A DNA stretch of 64,000 nucleotides from an uncultured Clostridia bacterium (lineage in GTDB: Bacteria; Bacillota; Clostridia; Christensenellales; UBA1242): the NCBI GenBank assembly GCA_937895935.1, contig CALBKX010000024.1, positions 62,001-126,000 of the forward strand, read 5' to 3'. Numbering within the stretch: the stretch's first letter is position 1; each line of letters begins with the position of its first letter. The translations under genes and the position numbers were made by a program. Of the stretch, positions 27,658-37,175 are shown piece by piece. The notes under the pieces were generated by a model. The model searched no databases. It saw nothing but the letters and a program-made list of their open reading frames with translations, and was not told the DNA's origin.

Positions 27658-30600
27658 ATGAATTTTAAAAAAATAGAACTAGCAGGATTTAAGTCTTTTG
27701 CTGATAAAATTGAAATAAAATTTGATTCGGGTGTAACTGCTATTGTTGGACCAAATGGATGTGGTAAAAGTAATGTCGCTGATGCTATTAGATGGGTTTT
27801 AGGAGAGCAGAGTAGTAAAAACTTGCGTGGAACATCTATGCAAGATGTCATTTTTAATGGAACTGAAAAACGTAAAAGTTTATCTTATTGTGAGGTTACA
27901 CTTACCTTTGACAACACAGACAGATATTTTAATTATGACTTTGACGAAGTTGCAATAACTAGAAAATTATATCGTTCAGGTGAAAGCGCTTATTTAATTA
28001 ATCGTAACGAATGTAGATTAAAGGATATTATTAATCTTTTATATGACTCTGGCATTGGTAAAGATGGTTATTCTATAATAGGTCAAGGTAAAGTTGAACA
28101 AATTATATCTTCAAAACCAGAAGACAGACGTTCAATTTTTGAAGACGCCGCTGGTATTTCAAAATTTAAATCAAGAAAAGTTGAAGCTGAGCGTAGGCTT
28201 GAAAGAACTAGAGAGAACATAGCAAGAGTTAATGATATTGTATCGGAAATTGAAAGACAAATGGGTCCGATGAAAAAACAAGCGGAAAATGCAAAAGCAT
28301 ACTTAGCATACAAAGACCAATTAAAAGACCTTGAAGTAAATGCATATATCTTTCAATATGAAAACGCTAAAAATGTTAAAGACCAAATTAATTTAAAAAT
28401 TAAATCAATTGTTGAAGAATTAAATCTTGAAAGTGCTAGATTAGAGGAAACTAATGCCAACTATACAAAAAGTATGGAAAGATTAAATTCAATAGACAAA
28501 GAAATTGAAAATATACATAATGAAATATTACGTTTAACAATTGAAATAGAACAACAATCTGGTGAAATTAAAGTTATTAGAGAACGTTTAAATAACTTAA
28601 ATTTACAAAAAGATAAATTAAATCTTGATGTGTTAAATGCGAATAATGCTTTAATAAAAGATAATGCTGAACTTGAATTTAAAAAACAAAAACAGTCTGA
28701 TTTGGAACAAAAAATAGGACAATTACACTTGTCTTACGATGAAATGTCAAAAGAGTATATTTTACTTGTGGACGAATTGACAGAAAAAGAAGAAGAAGCA
28801 TCATCCAACCAGCAAAAAATGATTGATGCTATGGATAAATTGTCAGATATAAAAAGCAATTTCTCTAAATATCAAGCAGAAAAACAAATGCTTGAAGAAA
28901 ATTTAAAGGAATCTAATATAAGAGTAGAAAGTGCAAAAAATTCTTATGCTTCAAAGCAAGAGGAATGTGACTTACTAACGCAAAGTTGTAAAGTATTATT
29001 TGACAAAAAAAATGAAACTGCAAAAATTTATGCTGATAGCAAATTTAAACAAGATAGTTTGTATTCTCAAATGCGTGATATTGAAAACGACAGACATAAT
29101 ATTAACGTAAAATTACAGGTATATGAAAATAAAAAACGTATGCTTGAGGATATGCAAAATGCCTTTGATGGCTATCAAATTGCAGTTAAAAAATTACTTT
29201 TAGATGCTAAAAATAATGAGAAAATAAGAAGCAAAATGATGGGTGCTTTAGCAACATTAATAACGGTTCCTCAAAAATATGAAACTGCAATTGAAGTTGC
29301 TTTAGGTAATGCAGTTCAAAATATCGTTACTTTTAATGAACAAGGTGCAAAAGAATTAATTAACTATTTAAAAAGTAATCAATATGGTAGAGCAACTTTC
29401 TTACCAATAAGTTCAATTAAATCTAAAGACCTATATCATTCTGATAAAAAAGTTCTTTCAAAAAATGGTGTTTTTGGAGTTGCAAGTGAATTGATTAGTT
29501 ATTCTAGTGATATAGATAATATTATTTCTAATTTACTTGGAACAACAATTGTAGTTGATAACTTAGACATAGCAATTGATGTTTCTCATAGTACAGAATT
29601 ATCTTACAAAATTGTCACTTTAGATGGTGATGTTATTAATCCAGCTGGTTCTATGACGGGTGGCTCTCGTAAGCAAGAAGCAGCAAACCTTATCTCCCGT
29701 GAAAGAGAAATTCAAACGTTGAGTGTTGAAATTCAAAAATTTAAGGCTTTGTTGCTAAATAAAAATGCTTCATATGAAGAAATGCAAAAAGAACTGGAAT
29801 ATTTAAAAAATAATATTAATCAATTTTTAGATAATAAAAATAATGCTGAGATAGATTTTGTTAAGGAAAATGAAAAATATCAACAAGCAAAAATTTCACT
29901 TGAAGATTTGAAAGATGAAATTGAAAATATGGATGCCACAAATGCACATATTAAGTCAAGAATTGAAGTGATTACACAAGAACTTTCTGGTATTGACCAA
30001 TTAGAAGAGAAAGCGTTAAATAGCAAAACTGAAACGTCTAAGTATATGTCAGAAAAGCAAAATTTATTTAACGAGTTACGTCAAAAACGAGAAAAACTTA
30101 GTGAGCAAATGACGCTTATAAAAATTGATATTGCCTCAAACGAAGCAGAAAGTAGTGCATTATCAGAAGATTTAATAAGACTCAATCAAGACATAGATAA
30201 ACAAAATGAAATTTTGTCTAATTTGAATCGTGAAATAAATAACATAGATGAAACTATCGCTGAAGGCGAAAAAATGATTTCTTGCCAATTTGAAAAGGCA
30301 GAAAACACTGAAAAGAAAAAACAACTTGACGCAGTAAAAAATAAACAAGTCGCTTTGGATGCTGATAAACAAAATATTCAGGAATTAATTAAACAACTTG
30401 ATACAAAAAAACAAGTATTAAATGAAAGTATAGCAAAAATCACTGATAAAAAATATTCTGAAGATTTGCATTTAAGTAAGGTCGACACAGAACTTGAAAC
30501 GATGCAAGAAAAAATATATGAAGATTATTCACTAGTATATGAAACTTGCTTGGAATTTAAGCGTCCTGACTTCGATATTTCTGTTGCAATGCCTGAAATT

Positions 30601-31272
30601 TACAGAATCAAAAAGGAAATCCAGAAGTTGGGGGCAGTTAACATTAATGCGATTGATGATGTTAAAGTTCTTTTGGAAAGATATGAAGAAAAATCCGCTC
30701 AAGTTGCCGATTTGAGTAAAGCAGAAAGTGAGCTTACTGAAATTATAAAAGATTTAAGCAATGAAATGACCACAAGATTTGATACAGCCTTTAAAAAAGT
30801 TAGTGAAAACTTTAAAGTTACTTTTAAGGAATTATTTGGTGGTGGTAATGCTAAATTAGAACTTATTGAAGCAGAAAGTGGTGACCCACTTGAAGCAGGT
30901 GTTGACATTGTGGCTGAACCACCTGGCAAAAAATTGCAAAATATAACTCTTTTATCCGGCGGTGAAAAAGCTTTAACTGCAATTGCAATACTTTTTAGTA
31001 TTTTAAAATTAAGACCAATGCCTTTCTGCTTGCTTGATGAAATTGAGGCCGCTCTTGATGATTCAAACGTAGAGCGTTTTGCTCAATATTTAAAACGTTT
31101 TTCAAAAGTAACTCAATTCATAGTTATAACACATAGAAAACCAACAATGGAACTTGCAGATAGTTTGTATGGTGTCACAATGGAAGAAAAAGGCGTGTCT
31201 AGAACAGTAAGTGTTAAACTCGCCGATGCAATTAAAAATTTAGAACAGGAGAATAAGAATGGGGCTGTTTAA
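27658..31272 (+). CDS. smc: Chromosome segregation protein SMC
   Basis: A 1204-residue condensin ATPase. Walker A GPNGCGKSN is at 32-40, followed by two long coiled coils separated by a hinge (about 505-680, with VDNLDIAIDV and GSMTGGSRK). The C-terminal head has the signature LSGGEKALTAIAI and Walker B CLLDEIEAALDD. Length is typical. It works with ScpA/ScpB, which are not in the window. It overlaps ftsY by 14 nt, the normal smc-ftsY arrangement of Bacillota. Confidence 0.97.
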   Translation: MNFKKIELAGFKSFADKIEIKFDSGVTAIVGPNGCGKSNVADAIRWVLGEQSSKNLRGTSMQDVIFNGTEKRKSLSYCEVTLTFDNTDRYFNYDFDEVAITRKLYRSGESAYLINRNECRLKDIINLLYDSGIGKDGYSIIGQGKVEQIISSKPEDRRSIFEDAAGISKFKSRKVEAERRLERTRENIARVNDIVSEIERQMGPMKKQAENAKAYLAYKDQLKDLEVNAYIFQYENAKNVKDQINLKIKSIVEELNLESARLEETNANYTKSMERLNSIDKEIENIHNEILRLTIEIEQQSGEIKVIRERLNNLNLQKDKLNLDVLNANNALIKDNAELEFKKQKQSDLEQKIGQLHLSYDEMSKEYILLVDELTEKEEEASSNQQKMIDAMDKLSDIKSNFSKYQAEKQMLEENLKESNIRVESAKNSYASKQEECDLLTQSCKVLFDKKNETAKIYADSKFKQDSLYSQMRDIENDRHNINVKLQVYENKKRMLEDMQNAFDGYQIAVKKLLLDAKNNEKIRSKMMGALATLITVPQKYETAIEVALGNAVQNIVTFNEQGAKELINYLKSNQYGRATFLPISSIKSKDLYHSDKKVLSKNGVFGVASELISYSSDIDNIISNLLGTTIVVDNLDIAIDVSHSTELSYKIVTLDGDVINPAGSMTGGSRKQEAANLISREREIQTLSVEIQKFKALLLNKNASYEEMQKELEYLKNNINQFLDNKNNAEIDFVKENEKYQQAKISLEDLKDEIENMDATNAHIKSRIEVITQELSGIDQLEEKALNSKTETSKYMSEKQNLFNELRQKREKLSEQMTLIKIDIASNEAESSALSEDLIRLNQDIDKQNEILSNLNREINNIDETIAEGEKMISCQFEKAENTEKKKQLDAVKNKQVALDADKQNIQELIKQLDTKKQVLNESIAKITDKKYSEDLHLSKVDTELETMQEKIYEDYSLVYETCLEFKRPDFDISVAMPEIYRIKKEIQKLGAVNINAIDDVKVLLERYEEKSAQVADLSKAESELTEIIKDLSNEMTTRFDTAFKKVSENFKVTFKELFGGGNAKLELIEAESGDPLEAGVDIVAEPPGKKLQNITLLSGGEKALTAIAILFSILKLRPMPFCLLDEIEAALDDSNVERFAQYLKRFSKVTQFIVITHRKPTMELADSLYGVTMEEKGVSRTVSVKLADAIKNLEQENKNGAV

Positions 31273-32155
31273 AAAAATCGGTCTAGCATTGAAAAAAACA
31301 AGAGAAGCTTGGGCAAGAAAATTTGATGCAATATTTAGCAAAGGTGAACTAAATGACGAGTTTTTTGAAAATTTAACTGATATTTTAGTTTCTAGCGATG
31401 TTGGTTTTGAAGCAAGTGAGCAGATTGTTGATGAACTTCGCATATATGCAAGAAAAAACAAAATTAGAAAAGCGAATGATGTTAAACAAGCATTAAAAGT
31501 TATAATTGCTGAAATGCTTGAAAAATTAGAACGAAAACCATTTGAATATCCTGCCGTTCTTACGATAATAGGTGTAAATGGTGTAGGAAAAACAACCAGT
31601 ATTGGGAAAATCACAAAATATTTTAAAGACAATAAAAAAGATGTCACTTTAGTAGCAGGAGATACCTTCCGTGCTGCTGCTAGCGACCAATTAAGTGAAT
31701 GGGCAAACAGAAATAAAGTAAAAATCGTTAAACATACTGAGGGTGCAGATGCTGGTGCTGTTGTTTTTGATGGAATATCTTCTGCAAAAGCAAAAAAAAC
31801 AGATGTTTTGATTATTGATACTGCTGGACGTCTTCATACAAAAGTCAATTTAATGGAAGAACTCAAAAAAATTGATAAGATTATAACAAGAGAGTATCCT
31901 GAAGCCAATAGGTATAACTTAATTGTTTTGGATGCAACAACAGGTCAAAATGCACTTTCCCAAATTGAACACTTTAATGAGTATATGCACATTGATGGCA
32001 TAATTTTAACAAAACTTGATGGTACTGCAAAGGGTGGTGTCGTAATTACAATTGCCAATAAGTTGAAATTGCCTGTAGTTTTTGTTGGAACTGGTGAAAC
32101 AATTGATGATTTAGAAGAGTTTAACGCTAAAGAATTTGTTGAAAATTTATTTTAA
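31259..32155 (+). CDS. ftsY: Signal recognition particle receptor FtsY
   Basis: A 298-residue SRP receptor GTPase, consisting of the N and G domains without a long acidic A region, as in Gram-positives. G motifs are GVNGVGKTTSIGK, DTFRAAASDQL, DTAGRLHTK and TKLDGTAKGG. An N-terminal amphipathic segment (MGLFKKIGLALKKTREAWARK) would contact the membrane. Last gene of the plsX-rnc-smc-ftsY operon. The ylxM-ffh pair that often follows is missing, replaced by structured non-coding DNA. Confidence 0.97.
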   Translation: MGLFKKIGLALKKTREAWARKFDAIFSKGELNDEFFENLTDILVSSDVGFEASEQIVDELRIYARKNKIRKANDVKQALKVIIAEMLEKLERKPFEYPAVLTIIGVNGVGKTTSIGKITKYFKDNKKDVTLVAGDTFRAAASDQLSEWANRNKVKIVKHTEGADAGAVVFDGISSAKAKKTDVLIIDTAGRLHTKVNLMEELKKIDKIITREYPEANRYNLIVLDATTGQNALSQIEHFNEYMHIDGIILTKLDGTAKGGVVITIANKLKLPVVFVGTGETIDDLEEFNAKEFVENLF

Positions 32156-32405
32156 AAAAACAAAACTTTCATTTTTATTTAAAATATTTGAACTTAGCGT
32201 AAGAATGTTTTGTTAATCACAAAAGTAATAAATTAGGTTTGGTTTCTACAAGAAAAACCTCGATTTTCTTTAACGCCTAGTACAATTTGATTTGTTCGTT
32301 TGTTGCCTTTTTATTTTAAAGAAATCCAAATTATTGTACTTGCCGTTTTCTAAATAATTTAGATTGAAAAACTTTCGTTTTTCAATCTAACAAAAAAACT
32401 TTCCT
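32156..32405 (+). other. Structured non-coding region after ftsY
   Basis: No gene is seen. Several inverted repeats follow one another: AGGTT / AACCT around 32235-32260, a broken hairpin whose arms begin GTACAA (32280) and end TTGTAC (about 32334-32339), and a perfect 12-bp hairpin TAGATTGAAAAA / TTTTTCAATCTA at 32360-32389. A true terminator follows at 32406. This may be a 3'UTR or a small RNA; no known family such as SRP RNA is recognised. Confidence 0.35.
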
Positions 32406-32437
32406 AAAAAAGTATTCTATTTTTGGAATACTTTTTT
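32406..32437 (+). terminator. Rho-independent terminator
   Basis: Perfect 12-bp stem AAAAAAGTATTC / GAATACTTTTTT with an 8-nt loop. It closes the ftsY transcript or the structured RNA before it. Confidence 0.85.
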
Positions 32438-32611
32438 GTCAATGCGGGACAACCCTTAAAAAGATATCAATTTATTAAATTTAATTCAAAAGTAGTTAAA
32501 GCAAAAGAAGTACATTATGCATAAAATCGACAGAAAAGGAGATAATAACCTTGAAAAAGCATTGTTTTAAATAATATCGAATGTTAAAATGTTGCTTTAA
32601 AAGGAGAGATT

Positions 32612-33343
32612 ATGAAAAAATTTATTAAGACTTGCTGTTTACTAATGGTTGCATTGCTTAGTATAACTTTAGTTGCCTGTGGTGAACAAGTTTTGTGGCA
32701 AGCGGATTTTACAAAAGGAAATCAAAATGTCTTTGGCGTTTATGGAACACCTGAAGAAAACAAAGAAAAAGGTTATGTTAGATTATCGCCTGTAGCAAAT
32801 GAAAATTATTCTTCTAGCACTTATTTTGGGAAAAATACTGAAAAGAATTTCCCTTGGGAAAAAGGTGGAATGACAGTATCTTTAACAGTGCAAGTAAATT
32901 CGGAAGAATTAAGTGCGGGAAAATACTCAGTTTGGTCACTAGCATTAAATGAAACAGATGGTAAATATATAACTGAATTACCAGTATTCTTTATGGGTGA
33001 TGAAACAGGTGTTCATTTCTTATATAAATTTACTGGCGTTGAAAACGACTATGATGCTCTTAAAAATGATGAAAAAACAGTTAAAATTGCAGACGGAAAA
33101 TATACTGTAAATTATTCATTTACAGTTAATGATAAGGACGAAGTAATTGTAAAAGTTACATTAAATAATGAAGCTAATACAGAAGTATTTAAATCGGAAA
33201 ACAACAACATTACTGTAATTGACCATGAAGGTTATGAAGCAAATGCAATAATAAAACAAAGTAATATTGCAGGAATAAGATATTTATGGTTAGCAAGAAC
33301 AAATGCTCCAGTTAATGTATTTGGATTGAAAGTAGTTAAATAA
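32612..33343 (+). CDS. Lipoprotein of unknown function
   Basis: A 243-residue predicted lipoprotein. A basic N-terminus and hydrophobic core end in the lipobox LVAC, with Cys23 the likely lipidated residue. The mature part (LWQADFTKGNQNVFGVYG...) is beta-rich, opening with a W-x-A-D-F motif and repeated aromatic positions, reminiscent of a jelly-roll or LamG/concanavalin-like binding domain, though no family is certain. It has a strong AAGGAGAG site and stands alone between terminators. About 175 bp upstream between the terminator and this gene is non-coding. Confidence 0.75.
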   Translation: MKKFIKTCCLLMVALLSITLVACGEQVLWQADFTKGNQNVFGVYGTPEENKEKGYVRLSPVANENYSSSTYFGKNTEKNFPWEKGGMTVSLTVQVNSEELSAGKYSVWSLALNETDGKYITELPVFFMGDETGVHFLYKFTGVENDYDALKNDEKTVKIADGKYTVNYSFTVNDKDEVIVKVTLNNEANTEVFKSENNNITVIDHEGYEANAIIKQSNIAGIRYLWLARTNAPVNVFGLKVVK

Positions 33344-33395
33344 ATTATTTGATTATTATTAAAATACTAAATTAAGCATATAAAATATTAATTTT

Positions 33396-33451
33396 AAAAA
33401 CACCAGTATTAAAGTGACCTATTTTAGCGGTTATTATTTCTGGTGTTTTTT
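33396..33451 (+). terminator. Rho-independent terminator
   Basis: Outer stem AAAAACACCAG / CTGGTGTTTTT with a long loop of about 33 nt, ending in a T-run. Confidence 0.75.
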
Positions 33452-33550
33452 CATTTTTATTTACTAATGTATATTAGCAAAAAATTACTATTTGAGAGCA
33501 ATTATATGTTCAATTTAATTATTTATTTCGACTAATTTTAAATAAATGCT

Positions 33551-33660
33551 AGACAATAAATTATATTTGTGATAGACTAAAAAAGTCTTTTAACAAAGTT
33601 AATCGAATCCTCAACGTTTTGCTTTGTTTTTAGCATAATTTCCATAGGAGGTAAAATTAA
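33551..33660 (+). promoter_or_regulatory. rpsO promoter and leader
   Basis: TAGACA (33551-33556), a 17-bp spacer and TAGACT (33574-33579). An 80-nt leader follows with AAAAGTCTTTT-type self-complementarity and an AGGAGG site at 33649-33654. Ribosomal protein S15 often represses its own mRNA through such leaders; the structure here was not resolved. Confidence 0.6.
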
Positions 33661-33921
33661 ATGGATAAAGCAAGAAAGCAAGAAATTATCAATCAGTTTA
33701 AACAATCTGAAAATGATACTGGGTCTGCACAAGTTCAAGTTGCTCTTTTAACTGAAAGAATTAAAGAACTTACTGAACACTTGAAAAACAATCATAATGA
33801 TAACCATTCAAGACGTGGACTTTCAATGCTTATAGGTCAACGTAAATCTTTCTTAAAATATTTAGAAGAAAGAGATATTGAGGCTTATCGTCAATTAAAA
33901 AAAGATTTACAAATCAGATAA
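33661..33921 (+). CDS. rpsO: 30S ribosomal protein S15
   Basis: An 86-residue S15, missing a few residues compared with the usual 88-89. The rRNA-contact motifs are intact: [15 protein letters not shown], the [24 protein letters not shown] segment and the closing [15 protein letters not shown]. It precedes pnp, the standard order, with a terminator between that would give partial read-through. Confidence 0.97.
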   Translation: MDKARKQEIINQFKQSENDTGSAQVQVALLTERIKELTEHLKNNHNDNHSRRGLSMLIGQRKSFLKYLEERDIEAYRQLKKDLQIR

Positions 33922-33928
33922 TTTTTTT

Positions 33929-33969
33929 CGGGGAATATGGGCTGCTTTTGTCCGTTTCCTCGTTTTTTT
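33929..33969 (+). terminator. Terminator/attenuator between rpsO and pnp
   Basis: Stem CGGGGAA..GGGC / GTCC..TTTCCTCG with G-U pairs and an inner loop, followed by a T-run. It is GC-richer than the other terminators of the window. Confidence 0.75.
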
Positions 33970-34031
33970 AGAAATGTTTTTAACATTTATTTTATACAAT
34001 GTTTGTCAAGCTATATTTTTTAAGGAGAGTT

Positions 34032-36122
34032 ATGGAAAATTTAGGTAAAATTTTTAAAACACAAGTAGGTGGGAAAGAAGTTATTGTTGAAACCGGTAAA
34101 TATTGTGAACAAGCAAACGGTTCTTGTATCGTTAGATGTGGAGAAACGGTTGTGATGGTTAATGTAACTATGTCAAAAACCCCAAGAGATGGTATTGATT
34201 TTTTCCCTCTAAGCGTTGATTTTGAAGAAAAAATGTATTCAGTTGGTAAAATCCCAGGTGGATATAAACGTAGAGAAGGTAGGTCAAGTGATAAAGCTAT
34301 TTTAACTTCAAGGTTAATAGATCGTCCACTTCGCCCTTTATTCCCAAAAGGATTTTTTAATGATGTAACAGTTGTGGCAACAGCTCTGTCTGTTGATCCA
34401 GATGTAGCTATTGAACCTTTAGCTATGCTTGGTTCATCAATTGCTTTAAGTATATCAGATATTCCTTTCCAAGGACCTACTGGCTCTGTTCAAGTTGCAT
34501 ATGTTGAAGGAAAATATATTTGCAATCCAACTGAGCAAGAACGTGAAAAAAGTTTAATGCACTTAACAGTTAGTGGTACAAATGAAGCTATTTTAATGGT
34601 TGAAGCTGGAGCAAATGAAGTGTCAGAATCAGAAATGCTTGATGCTATAATGTTTGCTCATGAAGAAATTAAAAAACAAGTTGCATTCATTTTGGATATT
34701 AAAAAAGAAATAGGCAAACCTTTAGCAAATGTCCAAGTTTACCATATTTCAGAAGATATTGATAAAGCTGTAAGAGAATATGCTAGTGATATGTTAAAAG
34801 ATGCTCTTTCTCATTTTGATAGACAAGAACGTAGTGAAGCACAAGAAAGAGTAGACGCAGATGTAAAAGCACATTTTGCTGATATATTCCCTGATTCAGA
34901 ACGTCAAATTGGTGATGTTTTATATAAAATGACCAAAGAAATAGTTAGAAAACGTATTATAGAAGAAGGTGTTCGTCCTGATGGAAGAAAACTTACTGAA
35001 ATACGTCCAATTTGGTGTGAACATGGTATTCTTCCAAGGGTTCATGGGACAGGTGTATTTACTCGTGGACAAACTCAAGTTTTAACTACTTGTACTTTGG
35101 GAACAGTTGGTGACGCACAAAGTATTGAAGTGTTAGATGAAGAAGAAGAACAAAAACGTTATATTCATCATTATAATATGCCAGGATATGCAACTGGTGA
35201 AGCAAAACCTTTAAAAGCACCAGGTAGAAGAGAAATAGGTCATGGAGCCCTTGCAGAACGTGCTTTAGTACCAGTTATTCCTTCTGAAGACGAATTCCCA
35301 TATGTTATACGTTTGGTCAGCGAAGTTATATCATCAAATGGTTCATCTTCAATGGCTTCAACTTGTGGCTCAACACTTGCTTTGATGGACGCAGGTGTGC
35401 CAATTAAAGCACCAGTAGCAGGAATTGCAATGGGTTTAATTAAAGATGAAAATACAGGAAAAGTTGCTGTTATGAGCGATATCCAAGGTCTTGAAGATTT
35501 CCTTGGTGATATGGACTTTAAAGTAACAGGAACTTCAAAGGGTATTACTGCAATTCAAATGGATATAAAAATTAAAGGTATCGACAAAGCAATTTTAACA
35601 ACTGCTTTAAACCAAGCTAAAGACGGCAGAATGTTTATAATGGACAAAATGCTTGCTTGTATTCCAAAACCAAATAGTGATCTTTCTAAATATGCTCCAA
35701 AAATTATTACATTCAATATTGACCCAGAAAAAATTGGAGATGTTGTAGGAAAAAGCGGTAAAACAATCAACAAAATTATAGACGAAACAGGTGTCAAAAT
35801 TGATATAGAAGATGATGGTAGAGTATACATTTCTACTCAAAATAGTGAAATGGCTCAAAAAGCTAAAGAAATTATTTTAAATATTGTTACAGACATTGAA
35901 GTAGGAAAACAATATAAAGGTAAAGTAGTAAGAATTATGTCATTTGGTGCATTTGTTGACTTAGGTGGCGGTAAAGAGGGTATGATTCATATCTCTAAAC
36001 TTTCTGACAGACGCGTTGAAAAAGTGGAAGATGTACTAAATTTAGGCGATGATGTCATTATAGAATGTATAAAAGTAGATGATAAAAATCGTTATGACTT
36101 TAAATTAATATCAAAATGTTAA
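34032..36122 (+). CDS. pnp: Polyribonucleotide nucleotidyltransferase (PNPase)
   Basis: A 696-residue phosphorolytic 3'-5' exoribonuclease. The start at ATG 34032 follows AAGGAGAG; the frame extends upstream to 33999 but lacks a ribosome site there. Two RNase PH domains (FFPLSVDFEEKMYSVGKIPGG; GRREIGHGALAERAL) flank an alpha-helical domain. A KH domain (IGDVVGKSGKTINKIIDETG) and an S1 domain (GKVVRIMSFGAFVDLGGGKEG) close the protein. Complete. Confidence 0.97.
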   Translation: MENLGKIFKTQVGGKEVIVETGKYCEQANGSCIVRCGETVVMVNVTMSKTPRDGIDFFPLSVDFEEKMYSVGKIPGGYKRREGRSSDKAILTSRLIDRPLRPLFPKGFFNDVTVVATALSVDPDVAIEPLAMLGSSIALSISDIPFQGPTGSVQVAYVEGKYICNPTEQEREKSLMHLTVSGTNEAILMVEAGANEVSESEMLDAIMFAHEEIKKQVAFILDIKKEIGKPLANVQVYHISEDIDKAVREYASDMLKDALSHFDRQERSEAQERVDADVKAHFADIFPDSERQIGDVLYKMTKEIVRKRIIEEGVRPDGRKLTEIRPIWCEHGILPRVHGTGVFTRGQTQVLTTCTLGTVGDAQSIEVLDEEEEQKRYIHHYNMPGYATGEAKPLKAPGRREIGHGALAERALVPVIPSEDEFPYVIRLVSEVISSNGSSSMASTCGSTLALMDAGVPIKAPVAGIAMGLIKDENTGKVAVMSDIQGLEDFLGDMDFKVTGTSKGITAIQMDIKIKGIDKAILTTALNQAKDGRMFIMDKMLACIPKPNSDLSKYAPKIITFNIDPEKIGDVVGKSGKTINKIIDETGVKIDIEDDGRVYISTQNSEMAQKAKEIILNIVTDIEVGKQYKGKVVRIMSFGAFVDLGGGKEGMIHISKLSDRRVEKVEDVLNLGDDVIIECIKVDDKNRYDFKLISKC

Positions 36123-36151
36123 TTTAAAACATTTATTAAAAATATTATTTA

Positions 36152-36190
36152 AAAATAAGGCAAAATAAAAAGTTATGCCTTATTTTTTTA
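36152..36190 (+). terminator. Rho-independent terminator after pnp
   Basis: Stem AATAAGGCA / TGCCTTATT with a long T-run. Confidence 0.85.
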
Positions 36191-36324
36191 TTTTTAATAG
36201 TATAATCAAAAAAAAGTATTTTGTTTTATTTTTGAACACAATTTGTATTTATATGTTAATAATTTATAATTAGTTTTTTAGCAAACTTTAGAGTCAATTA
36301 ATGTTTTGTTTTTAAAGAACCATT

Positions 36325-36354
36325 TTGTAATATAATTCAAAAATCTTTCATAAT
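36325..36354 (+). promoter_or_regulatory. Possible leaderless promoter of ylxY
   Basis: TTGTAA (36325-36330), an 18-bp spacer and CATAAT (36349-36354) put the transcription start at about 36361, next to the ATG at 36362. No Shine-Dalgarno sequence is present. Another TATAAT lies 24 nt upstream of the start codon, so this is not exclusive. Confidence 0.4.
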
Positions 36355-36361
36355 TTATTTT

Positions 36362-37075
36362 ATGAGAAAAATATCACATAATTTTTTTAGAAAATATATA
36401 GCCAATATAGTTATAGCTTTGGCTATTTTTTGTGTTGGGATTTTGACTTATCAAGGAGGAATCGTAGGAGCATTTAGCAGTAATGATTCACAAATCATTT
36501 ATGCTGGAAATAGTAAAAATAATACTATTTCATTAATGTTCAATGTATATATGGGGAATGAGTATGTTGAAAGCATACTTGAAACCTTAAAAAAAAATAA
36601 TGTAACTGCAACATTTTTTGTTGGAGGAATTTGGGTAGAAAAAAACCAAGATTGTTTTATGAAAATATACAAAAGTGGCAATGAAATAGCTTCTCATGGA
36701 TATTGGCATAAAGATCACAGTAAAATAAGTGACGAGGCACAGATTAATGAAATTCAATTGACTGATAATTTAATTACATCTTTAACAGGAATTAAAATGA
36801 CATTGTTTGCCCCACCTAGCGGAGCATTTAACAAACATACATCTTACATAGCAAAAAATTTAGGATACAAAACTATAATGTGGAGTAAAGACACTATTGA
36901 CTGGCGTGACCAAGATGAAAACTTAATTTTCTCGCGTGCCACAAAAAATTGTGAAAGTGGTGATTTAATATTAATGCACCCAACTAAAGCAACAGCACAG
37001 GCTTTGGATAAAGTTATAAAATTTTATAAAGAAAAAGGTTTAAATGTTGACACAGTTAGCAAAAATATATTGTAA
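36362..37075 (+). CDS. ylxY: Polysaccharide deacetylase-like protein YlxY, degenerate active site
   Basis: A 237-residue NodB-fold protein with one N-terminal membrane anchor (about 14-34). The first metal motif, normally TFDDG, reads MFNVYMG, so the catalytic and metal Asp pair is gone. Motif 2 HGYWHKDHS still has His residues, and motif 3 reads APPSG for RPPYG. DTIDWRD and LILMH follow. Its place just after rpsO-pnp matches Bacillus ylxY. It is probably a surface-anchored non-enzymatic or altered member. There is no clear ribosome-binding site. Confidence 0.8.
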   Translation: MRKISHNFFRKYIANIVIALAIFCVGILTYQGGIVGAFSSNDSQIIYAGNSKNNTISLMFNVYMGNEYVESILETLKKNNVTATFFVGGIWVEKNQDCFMKIYKSGNEIASHGYWHKDHSKISDEAQINEIQLTDNLITSLTGIKMTLFAPPSGAFNKHTSYIAKNLGYKTIMWSKDTIDWRDQDENLIFSRATKNCESGDLILMHPTKATAQALDKVIKFYKEKGLNVDTVSKNIL

Positions 37076-37175
37076 TTCTGTCATTATTTTTAAACTTAAC
37101 TCATTTTTATTGTTGCAGTGATTGTAAAATAATGATATACTTAAATTGAAGTAAATAAATATATTAAGGAATCAT

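Noticed and set aside
32200..32440. SRP RNA or 6S RNA after ftsY
   Set aside because: The conserved SRP GGAAGGAAGCA-type core and the 6S central-bubble layout are not visible.
32551..32574. Seven-codon leader peptide (TTG start after AAGGAG) before the lipoprotein gene
   Set aside because: Too short and without a run of one amino acid or an attenuator hairpin; could be chance in AT-rich DNA.
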